64,000 nt of DNA from Stromatinia cepivora (Eukaryota > Ascomycota > Leotiomycetes > Helotiales > Sclerotiniaceae): contig RCTD01000002.1 in assembly GCA_014898415.1 (NCBI GenBank), positions 1,798,001-1,862,000 of the forward strand. Direction: 5' to 3'. This document shows positions 49,300 through 60,249 of the stretch, in pieces; position 1 is the first letter of the stretch, and each line of letters begins with the position of its first letter. The notes under the pieces are model-generated. The model was given only the letters and a program-made list of their open reading frames with translations. It searched no databases and was not told the origin of the DNA. A program made the translations under genes and the position numbers.

Positions 49300-49608
49300 T
49301 ATTATAAAAAGTTTTATAATCTTTTGTATCTTATAAAGAATCAAAGTATATACTTTTCAATCGGAATAAAGGATCTATTAACCTTTATTAATCTATTAAT
49401 TGATAAAGTAATCCTAATATACTAATAAACAAAGATCTAATCTAATTAAAATATATATTGGTTAGATAATCATTTATTTGTTCTATATATACAGCTCTTG
49501 ATTTATATAATCAAGGGCAAATCATTCAATTCTTTTACTCTACCAATCACATGTACCACCTATTCCCCGATCCCTGAAAGTGCTCTGTAATCATATTATC
49601 CCGTGATA
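49300..49608 (+). repeat. A3 3' LTR (309 bp)
   Basis: TATTATAAAAAGTTTTATA to CCCGTGATA. The left half is mutated while the right end (ACATGTACCACCTATTCCCC) is intact. Confidence 0.93.
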
Positions 49609-49613
49609 GTAAG

Positions 49614-50570
49614 CCACTTAAGTTCTTTTATAATATAAATATTGATTATTCGATTAATGGAATCTATATAATAAATGAATTCTTTATTGAATGTTATATT
49701 TTGAATAATAATAACTTTATTAAGTTTGGATATCTATATATAATAAATCAATATATCTGGAATATAATTTATTAAATATTTAATATATACTTAAGGATTA
49801 GTTTTGGATTATTTTTTATTAATTCTAGTTTTTCTATTTTTATTTAAAGGGTAAATTCGATATTCATATTTGTAGATTCTATTTTAATTGGAATAACGAT
49901 TGTTAGATATTTTCTTTATAAGTAGGGGATTATCTTTGCAAAAATAATTATAAAATCATATATTGAATATTTTATTAAACAATTTGAAGGATTTGATCTT
50001 CAAAGGATTTATATTATATAAATAAATAGTAATTTGTATTATTTCTATTTATAATTTATTTGGTAAATCTATTATGATCTGTATTTTTATTTGTTTTGTA
50101 ATTATTTTTTGTTCTGTATATTCTGATTCTTTATTGGATTTATATATATAAGATAGGGATAACTCGAATTTGATGCCTTTTTGTTTGATCTATTTCTCAA
50201 ATAATATTGCTTCTATGATTTCAATGATAAATGTATTATTATCCTATTTGATCATTACGATCGCTAAGCTGTATTTATAATGAATTCAGGTTATAAAGTT
50301 TTAGATGATTATAAATACTTCGTTATATATTTTATAATAGATTGGATATAAAAAGATTTTGTTATAATATATTTCTTTGATCAGTAGGAATTATAATGTA
50401 TTGTTATATTCTTTATCGAAATCAAAAAGATTTTATTGGATTTTGTAGAAAAGCTGAAATGATTGGTGATCATTTAGAGTATGAGAAATGATTTGCTTTG
50501 TATAAGTATGAGTATAATCGATATAATTAGAATAAGTAATATCTTTTATTTTGATATTTTGTATTACAAA
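49614..50570 (-). pseudogene. A4 integrase (continued after A3)
   Basis: Continues the A4 frame after removal of A3 and one GTAAG. The integrase C-terminal block is near 49790-49830 and the zinc region near 50440-50540. Matches A1 10060-11090. Confidence 0.7.
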
Positions 50571-50867
50571 TATTAAATGTTTAAGAGTTTTCTTATCCAA
50601 ATGTTTGAAATGTTTATATTATATTTCATTTGTATTTTTTTTTGAAAAAAATGGATTGCGAGAATGATAAAATGCTTTATTTATTTTTCTATTTATTGTT
50701 GGGTATATTATAAAAGGGTTATTTATAGGAATAGATAAAAAAGTGCTTGAATAAATAGAAAGTGATTTATGTTTTAAGAATACAAGATTTTCAATATAAG
50801 TGTATTAAATAACTATTATATTATTTGTATAATTTCCTTTACAAAGAATATAGTTATATTCTGAGAA

Positions 50868-51104
50868 CTATAGGCCGGCTTTCTTCAATCGAGTTTCCGA
50901 GATGATATTGATATAAAAGTTAGGGATAAGTATTATATTATTCAAGATTAAATCATTATTAAGGTAATTTTCTTTTTTGATGATTTTTTTGATAATATAA
51001 ATCTTGTATTTTAGGATTTGGAAGTTGGAAGTATCTGTTTTTACAAGATTATTGGGATCGGATAATTGATATCGATGATTATTCAATAGAGATATATTAT
51101 TCAT
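50868..51104 (-). pseudogene. A4 protease and pre-integrase segment
   Basis: 78 open codons: MNNISLLNNHRYQLSDPN, then LILNNIILIPNFYINIISET and RLKKAGL. It is the same block as A3 42956-43294, with only small changes. This part is missing from A2. Confidence 0.75.
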
Positions 51105-51399
51105 AATATATATAATACTACAATTATTGAATAAGATATTATTGAACAGATAGTGTATTTTTATTATTGTAGAATATATTTTTGATTAATTGTATTGAAT
51201 ATTCAAGATAGCAGTATTGATTGAAGGTTCTGAAGGATCAATGGAACTTTTCATTCATTTCTTTTTAATTCAATTAAAATGAAATTGTTTTTATAAATGC
51301 GATTTTGTTTGATTTTTAATTATTTATAATTCATTTTCATTGAATACTTTTTTGAATGATGGATTGGTCTTTCTAATGAATACTAATTCTATGATTTTG

Positions 51400-52450
51400 C
51401 AATTGTAAATAGTATAACTATAATCAATTTTATTGTTTTATTTAGATTTGGTTTTGCAAGGATATTCTTAGATCTTTTTAATCCTTTGATTGTTTTTAGA
51501 ATTGATACTTTTTTTATTCTTTTTAGATTTTTTATTATTTTGAAAAAAAATAAATATAGAATATATTTCTTTTTTAGTTTTTAAGGAAATAGAATTCTAG
51601 AAGATTAATCCTTCAAAAATATTTCCGAATTATTTGAATAAAAGATTGGATAATCCGAATTGATTATTTATTTCGATCTATATGATTATAGTATTTGCTT
51701 AGATTAGGAGTATTCTAATATTAATAATTTATAGAAAAGTATTGATAACGATTTCATTCTGTATTTTAGTGATTTTGTATGTAAGAGTTTTGGTGTAGAT
51801 TATAGTTCAATCCTTGTATTATTTGATAGGGTCGGTTTTGTTGAGTGAGGTTTGTGTTAGAATAGATTGATATTTTTATAGTATTGCGAATTTGATAGTA
51901 GTTATTATAAATATAAGTTTTCTTTTAAATATATTAATGATTGTTTTGAATAAAAGAGTTGTAATATTTTGATTGAAAATAGATAGTTTTATAAGATGTA
52001 CTTGATCAATTAATGATTCGATTTATTTGTAAACATTATAGAAAGTTTTATGATTCTATATATATTTTTATTATCGATATCGATATTTCAATTGAAAAAA
52101 GACAAGTTCGGAGAAGATTTTTTGGAAAATAATTGGGAATGGAATAATGGGTTTATTAGGAGTAAATCCTGATATATTATTATCAGAATCTTTTATCTTT
52201 ATATTTTCATTAGTATCTTTTTTGAATTGAATTATTATAAGATATTCCGAAAATTCCTTTTGATATTGAATTTGTTTTTTTTTATTGTATTTGATTTGGA
52301 GATTGATAATGAAAAATAAAATAGATGGTTCGATTAAGAATTAATCGATTTAAATATGGATAAGTTTATTTGTTAGATTGGAATTTGGAGTGGATATAAT
52401 TGATATAAAAACAAATAAATTGTTTTTTGGATTGATTGAATCCTAAATTC
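51400..52450 (-). pseudogene. A4 gag
   Basis: Minus-strand equivalent of A1 8300-9300, near the 5' LTR of A4. It has dense stops and no open piece over 60 codons. Assigned by alignment to A1, A2 and A3. Confidence 0.6.
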
Positions 52451-52680
52451 TTTAAATTTGATATTTATTTTTCAAATGTAGATATTATTTCAATTATTGA
52501 GTATAGGTTATAAGAAGAAGATTGTTTTGATTCTTTATTATATTGAATAAAGGTAATTAAATTGATATAAATATTGAATTATAAATAAAGTAGGAATGAT
52601 ATTTTAAGAATGATTTTTTGAATATTTAGTAATTATTAGATAGGAAATTGTATAGATTTAAAAACTATTAGGTTTATAAT

Positions 52681-52989
52681 TATTATGAGATAGTATGATT
52701 ACAAAGTACTTTTAGAAATCAGGGAATAAATGATATATATGATTGATAAAATAAAAGAATTGAATGATTTATCCTTGATTATATAAATCAAAAATTGTAT
52801 ATATAAAACAAATGAATAATTATCTAATCGATATATATTTTAATTAAACTAAATCTTTGTTTATTAGTATATCAGGATCATTTTATCAATTGGTAGATTG
52901 GTAAGGGCTAGTAGATCCTTCATTCCGATTGGAAAGTATACGCTTTGATCCTTCATAAAATACAGGGGATCACAGGGCTTTCCGTGACA
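52681..52989 (-). repeat. A4 5' LTR (309 bp)
   Basis: TATTATGAGATAGTATG to TTTCCGTGACA. The left 180 bp is mutated and the right 120 bp intact. The mutated primer site adjoins it at 52663-52680. Confidence 0.93.
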
Positions 52990-52994
52990 ATATA

Positions 52995-53187
52995 TTACGA
53001 ATCATACAATTTAGTATAATAAAATAATGACCCTAATAATATATATATATAGTTTCGCAATCTACAAATAAATATTTGTATATATATATTTAATTGCTCC
53101 TTACGAACCATAATTCTTCAGTTGTAGATTCTAAGGAATATAATTGACCCTGTTTATTCAGCTCTACTACGGCTTTTGTGCGTCACA
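52995..53187 (+). repeat. D1 3' LTR, right part (193 bp)
   Basis: Completes the LTR begun at 28575. It ends TTTTGTGCGTCACA, then the TATAT duplicate (53188-53192) and family G sequence. The last 80 bp is nearly unmutated. Confidence 0.92.
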
Positions 53188-53192
53188 TATAT

Positions 53193-53440
53193 AGATTCGA
53201 AATCATTTTACAATTGTCTTACAAAATTAGATTCAATTCGAAAGAAAAGATTGATGATTGATCTAATAACTTTGCGGTAATTGTATAAATAAAGGAAAAT
53301 AATGGAAATCAAATGGATTGATGAAGAATCTAACCTTATTAATATAATAACGAAGGCAAAATTATATTAGGTTTTTAAAGATCTTGTAAAAAGTAATACA
53401 ATTAAGATCAAGATTATAGAATAAATAAAGAGACTAAAGT
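53193..53440 (+). pseudogene. Family G RNase H, right part
   Basis: Continues the 1-1705 frame: DSKSFYNCLTKLDSIRKKRL, MIDLITLR, EIKWIDEESNLINIITKAKL. D-S-K-S-(L/F)-Y-(D/N)-C and W-I-D are typical of RNase H in this copia group, with the catalytic Asp kept. It ends in a stop-rich stretch near 53440. Non-functional. Confidence 0.78.
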
Positions 53441-53636
53441 GTGATAAAAAGAAAATGGTATAAATATAAGAATCGAAAAATGAATACAAAATAAGAGTTA
53501 TTATAAGTATATATTCAGTTCATCGAATATATAATCATTTCATATATAGAATTGATTCGAATAAAGGAACAAAATGAAATCTAAAATTAAAAAGAATATT
53601 TATTTATTGAGTATACATATTTTTGAAATATATGAT

Positions 53637-53945
53637 TATCACGGGATAGTATGATTACAGAGCACTTTCAGGGATCGGGGAATAGATAGTACACGTGATT
53701 GATAGAGTAAAAGAATTGAATGACTTACCCTTGATTATATGAATCAAGAGCTATATATATAGGACAAATAAATAATTATCTAACCAATATATATTTTAAT
53801 TAGATTAGATCTTTGTTTATTAGTATATCAGGATCATCTTATCAATCGGTAGATTGGTAAGGGCTAGAAGATCCTTCATTCCGATTGGAAAGCATATGCT
53901 TTGATCCTTCGTAGGATACAGGGGATCACAGGGCTTTCCGTGACA
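53637..53945 (-). repeat. Solo LTR of family A in G (309 bp)
   Basis: TATCACGGGATAGTATG to CTTTCCGTGACA, flanked by ATGAT (53632-53636 and 53946-53950). Its right 115 bp is identical to the right part of the A2 5' LTR (27291-27407). Confidence 0.95.
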
Positions 53946-54001
53946 ATGATACTTCGACTTTAAGAGAAGTTGCCAATATTGGAATATAAATCATATATAT
54001 A

Positions 54002-54075
54002 ATAAGGATGGTAAGGATAATAAAGATGATAAGGATGGTAAGGATGGTAAGGATAATAAGGATAGTAAAGATTAT
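54002..54075 (+). repeat. Short tandem repeat of AAGGATGGT / AAGGATAAT units
   Basis: About eight 9-bp units (AAGGATGGT, AAGGATAAT, AAAGATGAT, AAGGATAGT) in tandem. A simple minisatellite. Confidence 0.9.
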
Positions 54076-54234
54076 ATATATATTAGTATTTGTATTAGTA
54101 TTTCGGCATATACTATTATATAGTTTTTCATCTTTTATAGACTCTAGTTTTTAAGGCAAATCAAAATGTATTAACAAAGAAGTTCTATACATTCGTTGAT
54201 AAGCTTCACTTCCCCGTGTACAGTTGTCCCGACA

Positions 54235-55219
54235 TGAATATATCAAAATATTCAATATAATTAAAACAATATTGATTCATAACTTTTATATCTATTCAAT
54301 ACTAATATTCGATATTTGCCCTTTCTTTAACGAATAATATATTTATCGAAATACTTTAACCATTCTAACCCTATTTTATTATTCGTTTATCCATTGAAAA
54401 TAGATTTAATAACCCAATCCATAAAAAAATCGATTTCGATATATCAATTAGAAAAATGAACTTATTCTTGAATTACCAAAAATAAAGATATAATTTTATC
54501 TTCTTCATTACTATATATAATTACTATAACCCATTTTCGATTACTTAATTATATTACCTTACTTCTACTATTTCGTTCAATATTAATTACAACTATTCCA
54601 AAGTATATGATACTTATCATAAAACCAATTTCATCGAAATTATAAAAATCGCAATCTTGAATACCATATTTCACCTATATATTCAATATCAATCAAAACC
54701 ATTCTTCAATAAACTTAAAATGTTCACAAAAAGCTTTTTGGAAATCATAAACACAATTAAAACACATTTTTAACTCTAAACATTGTTTAACAAAACAATA
54801 AACCCAAAACTTTTCAATTTTTTTTATATCTTACAATTCAAAAATATAATTCATTATATCTTCTACATCATTCAATTTAAATATAAATCCTTTTTCATCT
54901 ATATCAATTATATATTAAATAAACATCTTTTTTTCTAATTTAATCAAATTATAATCATTTATTCGAGATTCAATACAAAGAATAAAATCATTTATTTTAT
55001 ATTGAATCTTTATATACAGAATATTATATAATTTAACAATCTTCCGAATACTTAATTTTTGGTTTTTATTGATAACTTCGATAACTAAAAATATTCGACC
55101 TTCTTGATTATTCGATTCTATAATATATTATTGATAAATCGTATATTTAAATTGAAAGATATAAATTGAGGTAAAAATAATCTATTCAGAGATATAGTCT
55201 GTTCGCTGATAAACCACGT
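54235..55219 (-). pseudogene. Pogo/Fot1-like transposon F, right part with transposase N-terminus
   Basis: Minus-strand transposase remnant related to E. HTH region near 55000-55120 (LFVIEVINKNQKLSIRKIVK-like, then YKINDFILCIESRINDYNL) and a CENP-B-like HTH near 54840-54960 (YIIDIDEKGFIFKLNDVEDI). The DDE core begins near 54650 and is cut at 54235, just after the second catalytic region (RILVLNRYKSYES). The right end has the terminal repeat ACGTGGTTTATCA (reverse of 55207-55219) next to TA. The rest should lie left of the window, beyond G. Confidence 0.75.
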
Positions 55220-55221
55220 TA

Positions 55222-55429
55222 CGAGATAAATTATATTAGAATATCTTCGATCCGAAAATAAAATTATTCTTATTTAAAAAAAAATGAAAAATTGAATTAT
55301 TTTATTAATTATTTTATTATTTTTGAATTTATTATTCGAATAATATTTATTTAGATATTTTTCTTGGAATTTTAAATGATTGGAATCGAATCGAATATAA
55401 TATCATTATATTATATTAGTTAATATATT
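55222..55429. other. AT-rich spacer between F and E
   Basis: About 210 bp, almost only A and T, with no frame, repeat or structure that I can recognise. Confidence 0.6.
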
Positions 55430-55431
55430 TA

Positions 55432-57265
55432 ACGTGGTTTATCACCGGGTCGCCACTTTTTATACTATTTAACCACTTTAAATCTATATTATTCAACAAC
55501 AATTGAATCAATTGATTAAAACTATTAAGAATCTAATAATCTAGGATCTATTATATTGTTTTGATAAGTTCTTGTATTATGTTCTGTCTTTCCGCATTTA
55601 CTACAGTATCGATTAGAAGATGCTTCTCCATTAGAATTCCCTCCTTTTTGATATTCGTCGTATTGAATCTGAATATCAATTTTTTGCTGAGATAATATAT
55701 TAAAAGCCTTTTGTTCAATAAGCATTTCTTTTTAATATAATTGGGTTTTTTTCGTATATCGATATTTGCTTAATACTTCATTTGCCTTCCGAAGTATACA
55801 AATCTTTGTAATCAAAAGTATATTTTTATAAACTAATCTTTCTATATCTTTAATTAAAGTTAATACAATTTCGAATATAGATATAGGGGAACTTAATTGA
55901 TGATAAGTTATTCAAGATTTCATTAAAATTGATTGAAAAAAAGCTTCAATTAGATTGCAAAGGGTTTGAAAGATCTATTGATCTAAATCGAAAGAAAGGG
56001 GGGTAGGTATGCGAATTCGAATATCTAATTTCGAAAATATAGCTTCAGAATTAAATAGGATTAAATCTATTCCTTGAAACCCTGATTTCATATTCTAAGA
56101 GGTGATTGATTTTTCATATATAGCTTTAAAAATTATAAAGAATTCAACTTTCGAAATATACTTGATATATGCTTTGATAAATCCATTAATTTAATCATTA
56201 TATAAACATTTCAGATTACCAAAACAGTCAATATCAAATGGCTGAATTAAATAACTTGAATATAATAATAAACGTAAATATATAATATTGTTCTCTTTAC
56301 AGTATACTTGAAAAGTTATTGATTCATAACTTTCATATTCATTTAACATCAATATTCGATATTTGCCCTTTCTTCAATTCGTAATATACTTATCGAAGTA
56401 TTTCAATTATTCTAAACTCATTTCATTATTTATCCATTCATTAGATATAGATTTAATAACCCATTCCACAGAAAGGTTCGTTTCGGTATATTAATTGAAG
56501 AAATGAATTTGTTTTTAAACTATTAAAAATAAGGGAATAATTTCATCCTTTTTATTTCTATATATTATTACTATAACCTATTCTCGATTACCTGGCTATA
56601 CTAATTTACTTCTGCCACATCTTTTAGCACTAATAATAATCATTATTGTATATATAATCCCTATTATAAAATCTGTTTCATCGAAATTATAAAAATCGTT
56701 ATCCAAAATACTGTATTTCGCTTGTATATTTGCAACCAATCGAAACCACTCTTTAATGAGTTTAAGATTTTTATAAAAAACTCTTTGAAAATTATAAATA
56801 CAATTAAAACATATCTTTAATTCAATTCGATACTTTACAAATCGATATATTCAAAGCTTCTCAATACATTTCACATCCCTCAATTCAAGAATATAATTCA
56901 TTATATCTTTCACATTCTTCAATTTAAATAGAAATCCTTTTGAATTCATATCGAATATATATTGAACAATCACCTTTTCTTCTAATTCTGTAATCTTATA
57001 ATTATTCGTTCGAATCTCCATTTGATTGTTTCGACCATTGATTTTATTGTGTAATATAGATCGAGATACTATATAGATTTTTGTAGTTTTAATAATTGAT
57101 AGATTTTTAGATTTATAAATAACTTCAATAATTAAGATAATTCGGGTTTCTTTTAATGATATTTCCATAATAATTCGTTGAAATATCGTATATTGAAATT
57201 AAGATGGTTGAATAGTATAAAAAGTGGCGACCCGGTGATATTGGCGATCCGGTGATAAACCACGT
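55432..57265 (-). mobile_element. Pogo/Fot1-like DNA transposon E (1.83 kb, both ends)
   Basis: Terminal inverted repeats ACGTGGTTTATCACCGGG... at both ends, with TA on each side (55430-55431 and 57266-57267), the Tc1/mariner superfamily target. The inner terminal repeat reaches CGCCACTTTTTATACTATT (55469 left, from 57208 right). The right end holds an extra copy of ATCACCGG(A/G)TCGCCA. One transposase pseudogene fills the inside on the minus strand. 1.8 kb is the usual size of Fot1-type elements. Confidence 0.9.
55525..57168 (-). pseudogene. E transposase (pogo/Fot1-like)
   Basis: Starts at ATG 57168. The first 105 codons are open: psq-type HTH near TTKIYIVSRSILHNKING, then CENP-B-like HTH (KITELEEKVIVQYIFDMNSK, LKNVKDIMNYI). 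The DDE domain has FDETDF near 56660-56690 (first Asp and Glu kept) and RILMLNEYESYES near 56340-56370, where the second Asp of L-D-G-H is now Asn. It also has NNIIYLRLLLYSSYLIQPFD near 56250. The C-terminal 66 codons (55525-55725) are open with a CCHC-like knuckle, YCSKCGKTEHNTRTY. Internal stops and the lost Asp make it inactive. It would cut and paste the element at TA sites. Confidence 0.87.
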
Positions 57266-57267
57266 TA

Positions 57268-58517
57268 ATGTGAAAGTAAATTTAAATGAAGATTATGTAA
57301 TCAAAAAAAAAATCTTTATAATTATTTTTAAATTATTATTTAAAATTTCGTATACACAATATAATCTCGTATACTATCACGGGGAATATACTATTTATTA
57401 TATAAATCCAATTAATCATTCGTCAAGAGTGGCGTCACTTTTAGCGTGACAATGTAATCTTAGATATACAATTTTACTTAATATATATAATATAATCTGA
57501 TATATATAAAATTAGTTCATATATACTTTTTTTATATATTTAATTTAATAAGATTTTCATTATTTATACACTGTTTTTTCAAAACCAGCTGTTACGGTTG
57601 TTAGAAGAATGTTGCTAGTAAAATTAGGAATCTCTACAAGGAAGCAGCTTTATTGTTAGAGGCAAATATACAATCGGCGGTCTGCTATCGATTGATTAGA
57701 AAACTCTATAAAATCTTTATATTTACTAAAACTCTAATATATGATTAATAATTTATTATTATTCCGATATCATTCTTTATTGGATTTAAAAGAAAAAGGT
57801 TCTTTTAATTAAAAAAAGATAATAAAAATTTTTATAATTATTTTAGAATTAATTGATTCTTTATTATTTATAATTCTGATAATTCTTTTTATTTTATTTC
57901 CAAAAACGATTCGTTAATTAATCATTATCAATATCTCTTCGAATAATTATAATGAAAACAAAAAGCATTCTAGATTTGTTAATCAATTCAAATGCCTTTC
58001 AAATTCGAAAAGAAAACATATCAAGGATTTAAAGCGGTAACAAAGATAAAATATCGATATCAAATCGTTAATCTATTATATAATTTGAAATAGAATTAAT
58101 ACAAAAACTCGAAAATATATAAAAAAAGTTCGAAATCTTCAGATCAGAAAATTAATAACAAATCGAAAAGATTTTTATCTATTTTTTATAAGAAAAAACA
58201 ATTAGTTTATCGATAGCGATTATCAATAATAAAAAAGCAATATTTAATTTTATTCCAATTCCTTAAGAAAGATCCCTGAAACTTCAAAAACTCTTATTTT
58301 ACAAGGGTTCTATTATTATAGAAATAAAGGATTTCTTTTTTCAAACTGAATTTATATTTCGGAATAATAATGGATATTATTTTCTGATAGATTAAAAGAA
58401 AATAGATTATATTATTTAATATTTCCAAAAATAATCTTTTGTAATGTAGTATTGATACAAAAATAGGATAATAGGCTTTAATATATTATAAAAAAAGTTT
58501 AAAGAATATATATATAA
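57268..58517. other. Unassigned stretch between E and D2
   Basis: No gene assigned. Three things stand out. At 57375-57451 a 77-bp piece starts TATCACGGGG and ends GCGTGACA, like LTR ends. At 57580-57720 there is a GC-balanced piece without RIP signs that reads AALLLEANIQSAVCYRLIRK in one frame. 57900-58450 has moderately low stop density in patches but no motif. The stretch ends at the D2 LTR. Confidence 0.5.
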
Positions 58518-58799
58518 TGTGACGCACAAGAGCCGTAGTAGAGCTGAATAAACAGGGTCAATTATGTTCTTTAGAATCTACAACTGAAGAACTATGGCTT
58601 GTAAAAAGCGATTAGATATATATACACAAATATTCATTTGTGAATTGCGGGGCTGTATATATGTATTATTAGAGTCATTATTCTACTATACTAAATTGTA
58701 TGAATCGTAATGTATATATACGGACGATCAGTTTATTAATTGATATAGAAGATAAAAGGTATTATGTGGTTAGTCTCCTATGGTTTATAATTCATGATA
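58518..58799 (-). repeat. D2 3' LTR (282 bp)
   Basis: TGTGACGCACAAGAGCCGTA to TTCATGATA (mutated TTCGTGACA). It retains the intact block CAATTCGCGGGGC-like near 58640. It is the least mutated D LTR in its left half. Confidence 0.92.
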
Positions 58800-60240
58800 C
58801 TATTCTTCTTTTCGGAAAAGCTTGTTTTCGAATATTTCATTTCTCTGTTTTATTGTTATTTCATCGGAAACCAGGTTTTGTGAAAGTTTATAAGCTTTAA
58901 ATCAATTAGATTAATCATTTTGATTGATTTAATCAATTTATTGGAAATTGATCAAATTGACTAAAATTATCAATCAAATTGATCAAAATGATGAATGAAT
59001 TAATCAAATCGATCAAATCGTTTATCAATTGGTTAAATTAATATTGATTTGTATTCTTTTTGATTTAAAGAATCTTTAAAAAGAAAAAGTTTCAATAGAA
59101 AAGGGAAGAAGGTTGAATTATAATATAATGATAATGAATAATTAATATGATCAATTCCGAAATCGATCAAGTTAATCGATCAAATTAATTAAATCAATCA
59201 AATTGAACGAAATCGATAGGGGTAACGTTATATTTCGTTCTTATTATATTCAAGCTTCCTTTTGTATAATTTTTGAAATGATTATAAGTATAAGTTTTTT
59301 TGAAATATATTGCCTTTGTATTGTTTTGATGGTGGCAGCTCGTCTATTGTATAAAGTTCGGATTATATATATATATAATCAAATTCCCTCGAATTTGTAT
59401 AGGTTTTTGATTTTTTTATGATTGTATATATATATATCATTATAAAATCATAATATCTAATCTGCTGAATTGAAGAATACTTTTCTTTCTCTTGGTTTCA
59501 TAGATGAATTGTTATCTATATGATTATAATTATCCTTTTCGCTCTTATAAAGTTTTATTCAATCAATTAATCGATTGGGAGGATCAGATAATATTAAATT
59601 AGTTAGATGAAAATTGTGTAAGAAGTGTAATGATGTTTTAAGATCGAAAATAGGATACCAAATAAAATCGGTATCGCTATTAAGCTACGAGATTTTGTAT
59701 AGTAGGATTTTTTGTATTTTTTTTATTGTTAGAACCTTTTCCATTTTTTATTCCGAATCATTAATTATATTAATAAACAAAGGTGATTCGAATATCTAAT
59801 CAGGAAGAGGATTGTCAAATACTTTATATAATCGATCTGGAAGGAAAATAGGATGAATTTTTATCGTAATTGAGAGTTCGAACTTAAAAGAGCTTCCAGA
59901 TCAACTAATAATCTTGAATCTTCTTTAAATTGGGAAGTCCAATTTCTTAGATAATCTTTGAATAGGATAACTTTTCATATTGAATTATATATAATCTCTA
60001 ATATCGAAATCGACTTTATACTAATAAACATCTGCGGACCCCGACACCCCAGCCCGGGCACACAATAAGCTCTCTCTCATTTGCACAAAAACTAACCCAC
60101 CGTGTTTTGTGTATATATAAGTATTATATATATTTATATCATTTATTGGTTTACTAGTATCTTCCTTCTATTTCTATATACGTTTCGGTGTATGCTTGTA
60201 TAGAATTTCGTAGAGTGTAAGTTCTTTTAAGGAGTTATAT
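58800..60240 (-). other. D2 3' region with palindromic repeats
   Basis: Inverse match of D1 27413-28574 plus 21121-21401. Palindromic TTGATCAATT/AATTGATC clusters lie at about 58898-59060 and 59150-59215. Short plus-strand frames (58700-58900, 59203-59421, 59614-59799) exist, but T-run lengths differ from D1, so they are not conserved as coding. Confidence 0.65.
60029..60112. other. Unmutated GC-rich island in D2
   Basis: An 84-bp stretch (CATCTGCGGACCCCGACACC onward) with G+C over half, in an element that is otherwise RIP-mutated. The same segment in D1 (about 21240-21335) aligns position by position but with T or A at most C/G sites. It preserves the ancestral family-D sequence. Confidence 0.8.
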
Positions 60241-60249
60241 AGAAAAGTA

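Larger units (their letters stand above)
41187..49608 (+). mobile_element. Copia element A3, nested in A4, holding H
   Basis: A complete family-A copy on the plus strand: LTRs 41187-41495 and 49300-49608, GTAAG duplication (41182-41186 and 49609-49613). It is inserted head-to-head into another member of its own family. Internal length is about 7.65 kb once solo LTR H is removed, equal to A1. It holds the most readable antisense gene. Confidence 0.95.
28664..52989 (-). mobile_element. Copia element A4, holding B2 and A3
   Basis: A minus-strand family-A element in three pieces: 28664-29119, 36939-41186 and 49614-52989. LTRs are 28664-28973 and 52681-52989. ATATA (28659-28663 and 52990-52994) flanks it. 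It is inserted in the D1 3' LTR. Joined internal length is about 7.46 kb. It carries a deletion of about 0.2 kb in the antisense gene that removes the intron region. It is one of the more heavily mutated A copies. Confidence 0.92.
1706..53187 (+). mobile_element. Ty3/gypsy element D1, split by four nested insertions
   Basis: D1 is an LTR retrotransposon of about 7.05 kb stretched over 51.5 kb by later insertions. Its pieces are 1706-2883, 16661-19113, 19428-21401, 27413-28663 and 52995-53187. Removing the inserts gives the gypsy order gag, protease, RT, RNase H, integrase and 3' region between two 282-bp LTRs. The whole element is flanked by TATAT (1701-1705 and 53188-53192). Every internal break has its own 5-bp duplication. 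It is strongly RIP-mutated and not coding-competent. The minus-strand copy D2 at the right edge confirms the continuity of the joined pieces. Confidence 0.9.
53441..54234 (+). other. End of G with a possible 3' LTR terminus at 54234
   Basis: Holds no gene. It includes solo A (53637-53945) and a short tandem repeat. The last part, CCCCGTGTACAGTTGTCCCG followed by ACA (54214-54234), is unmutated and looks like an LTR right end. Immediately right of it pogo-like transposon F begins in mid-frame, so 54234 is probably where G was inserted in F. I could not find the LTR start. Confidence 0.45.

Noticed and set aside
54002..54075. CRISPR-like or regulatory array
   Set aside because: Simple 9-bp tandem repeat without spacers.
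58700..59799. Three plus-strand frames over the D2 3' region as a second antisense gene
   Set aside because: The matching D1 segment has different T-run lengths and no like frame, so coding conservation is not supported.
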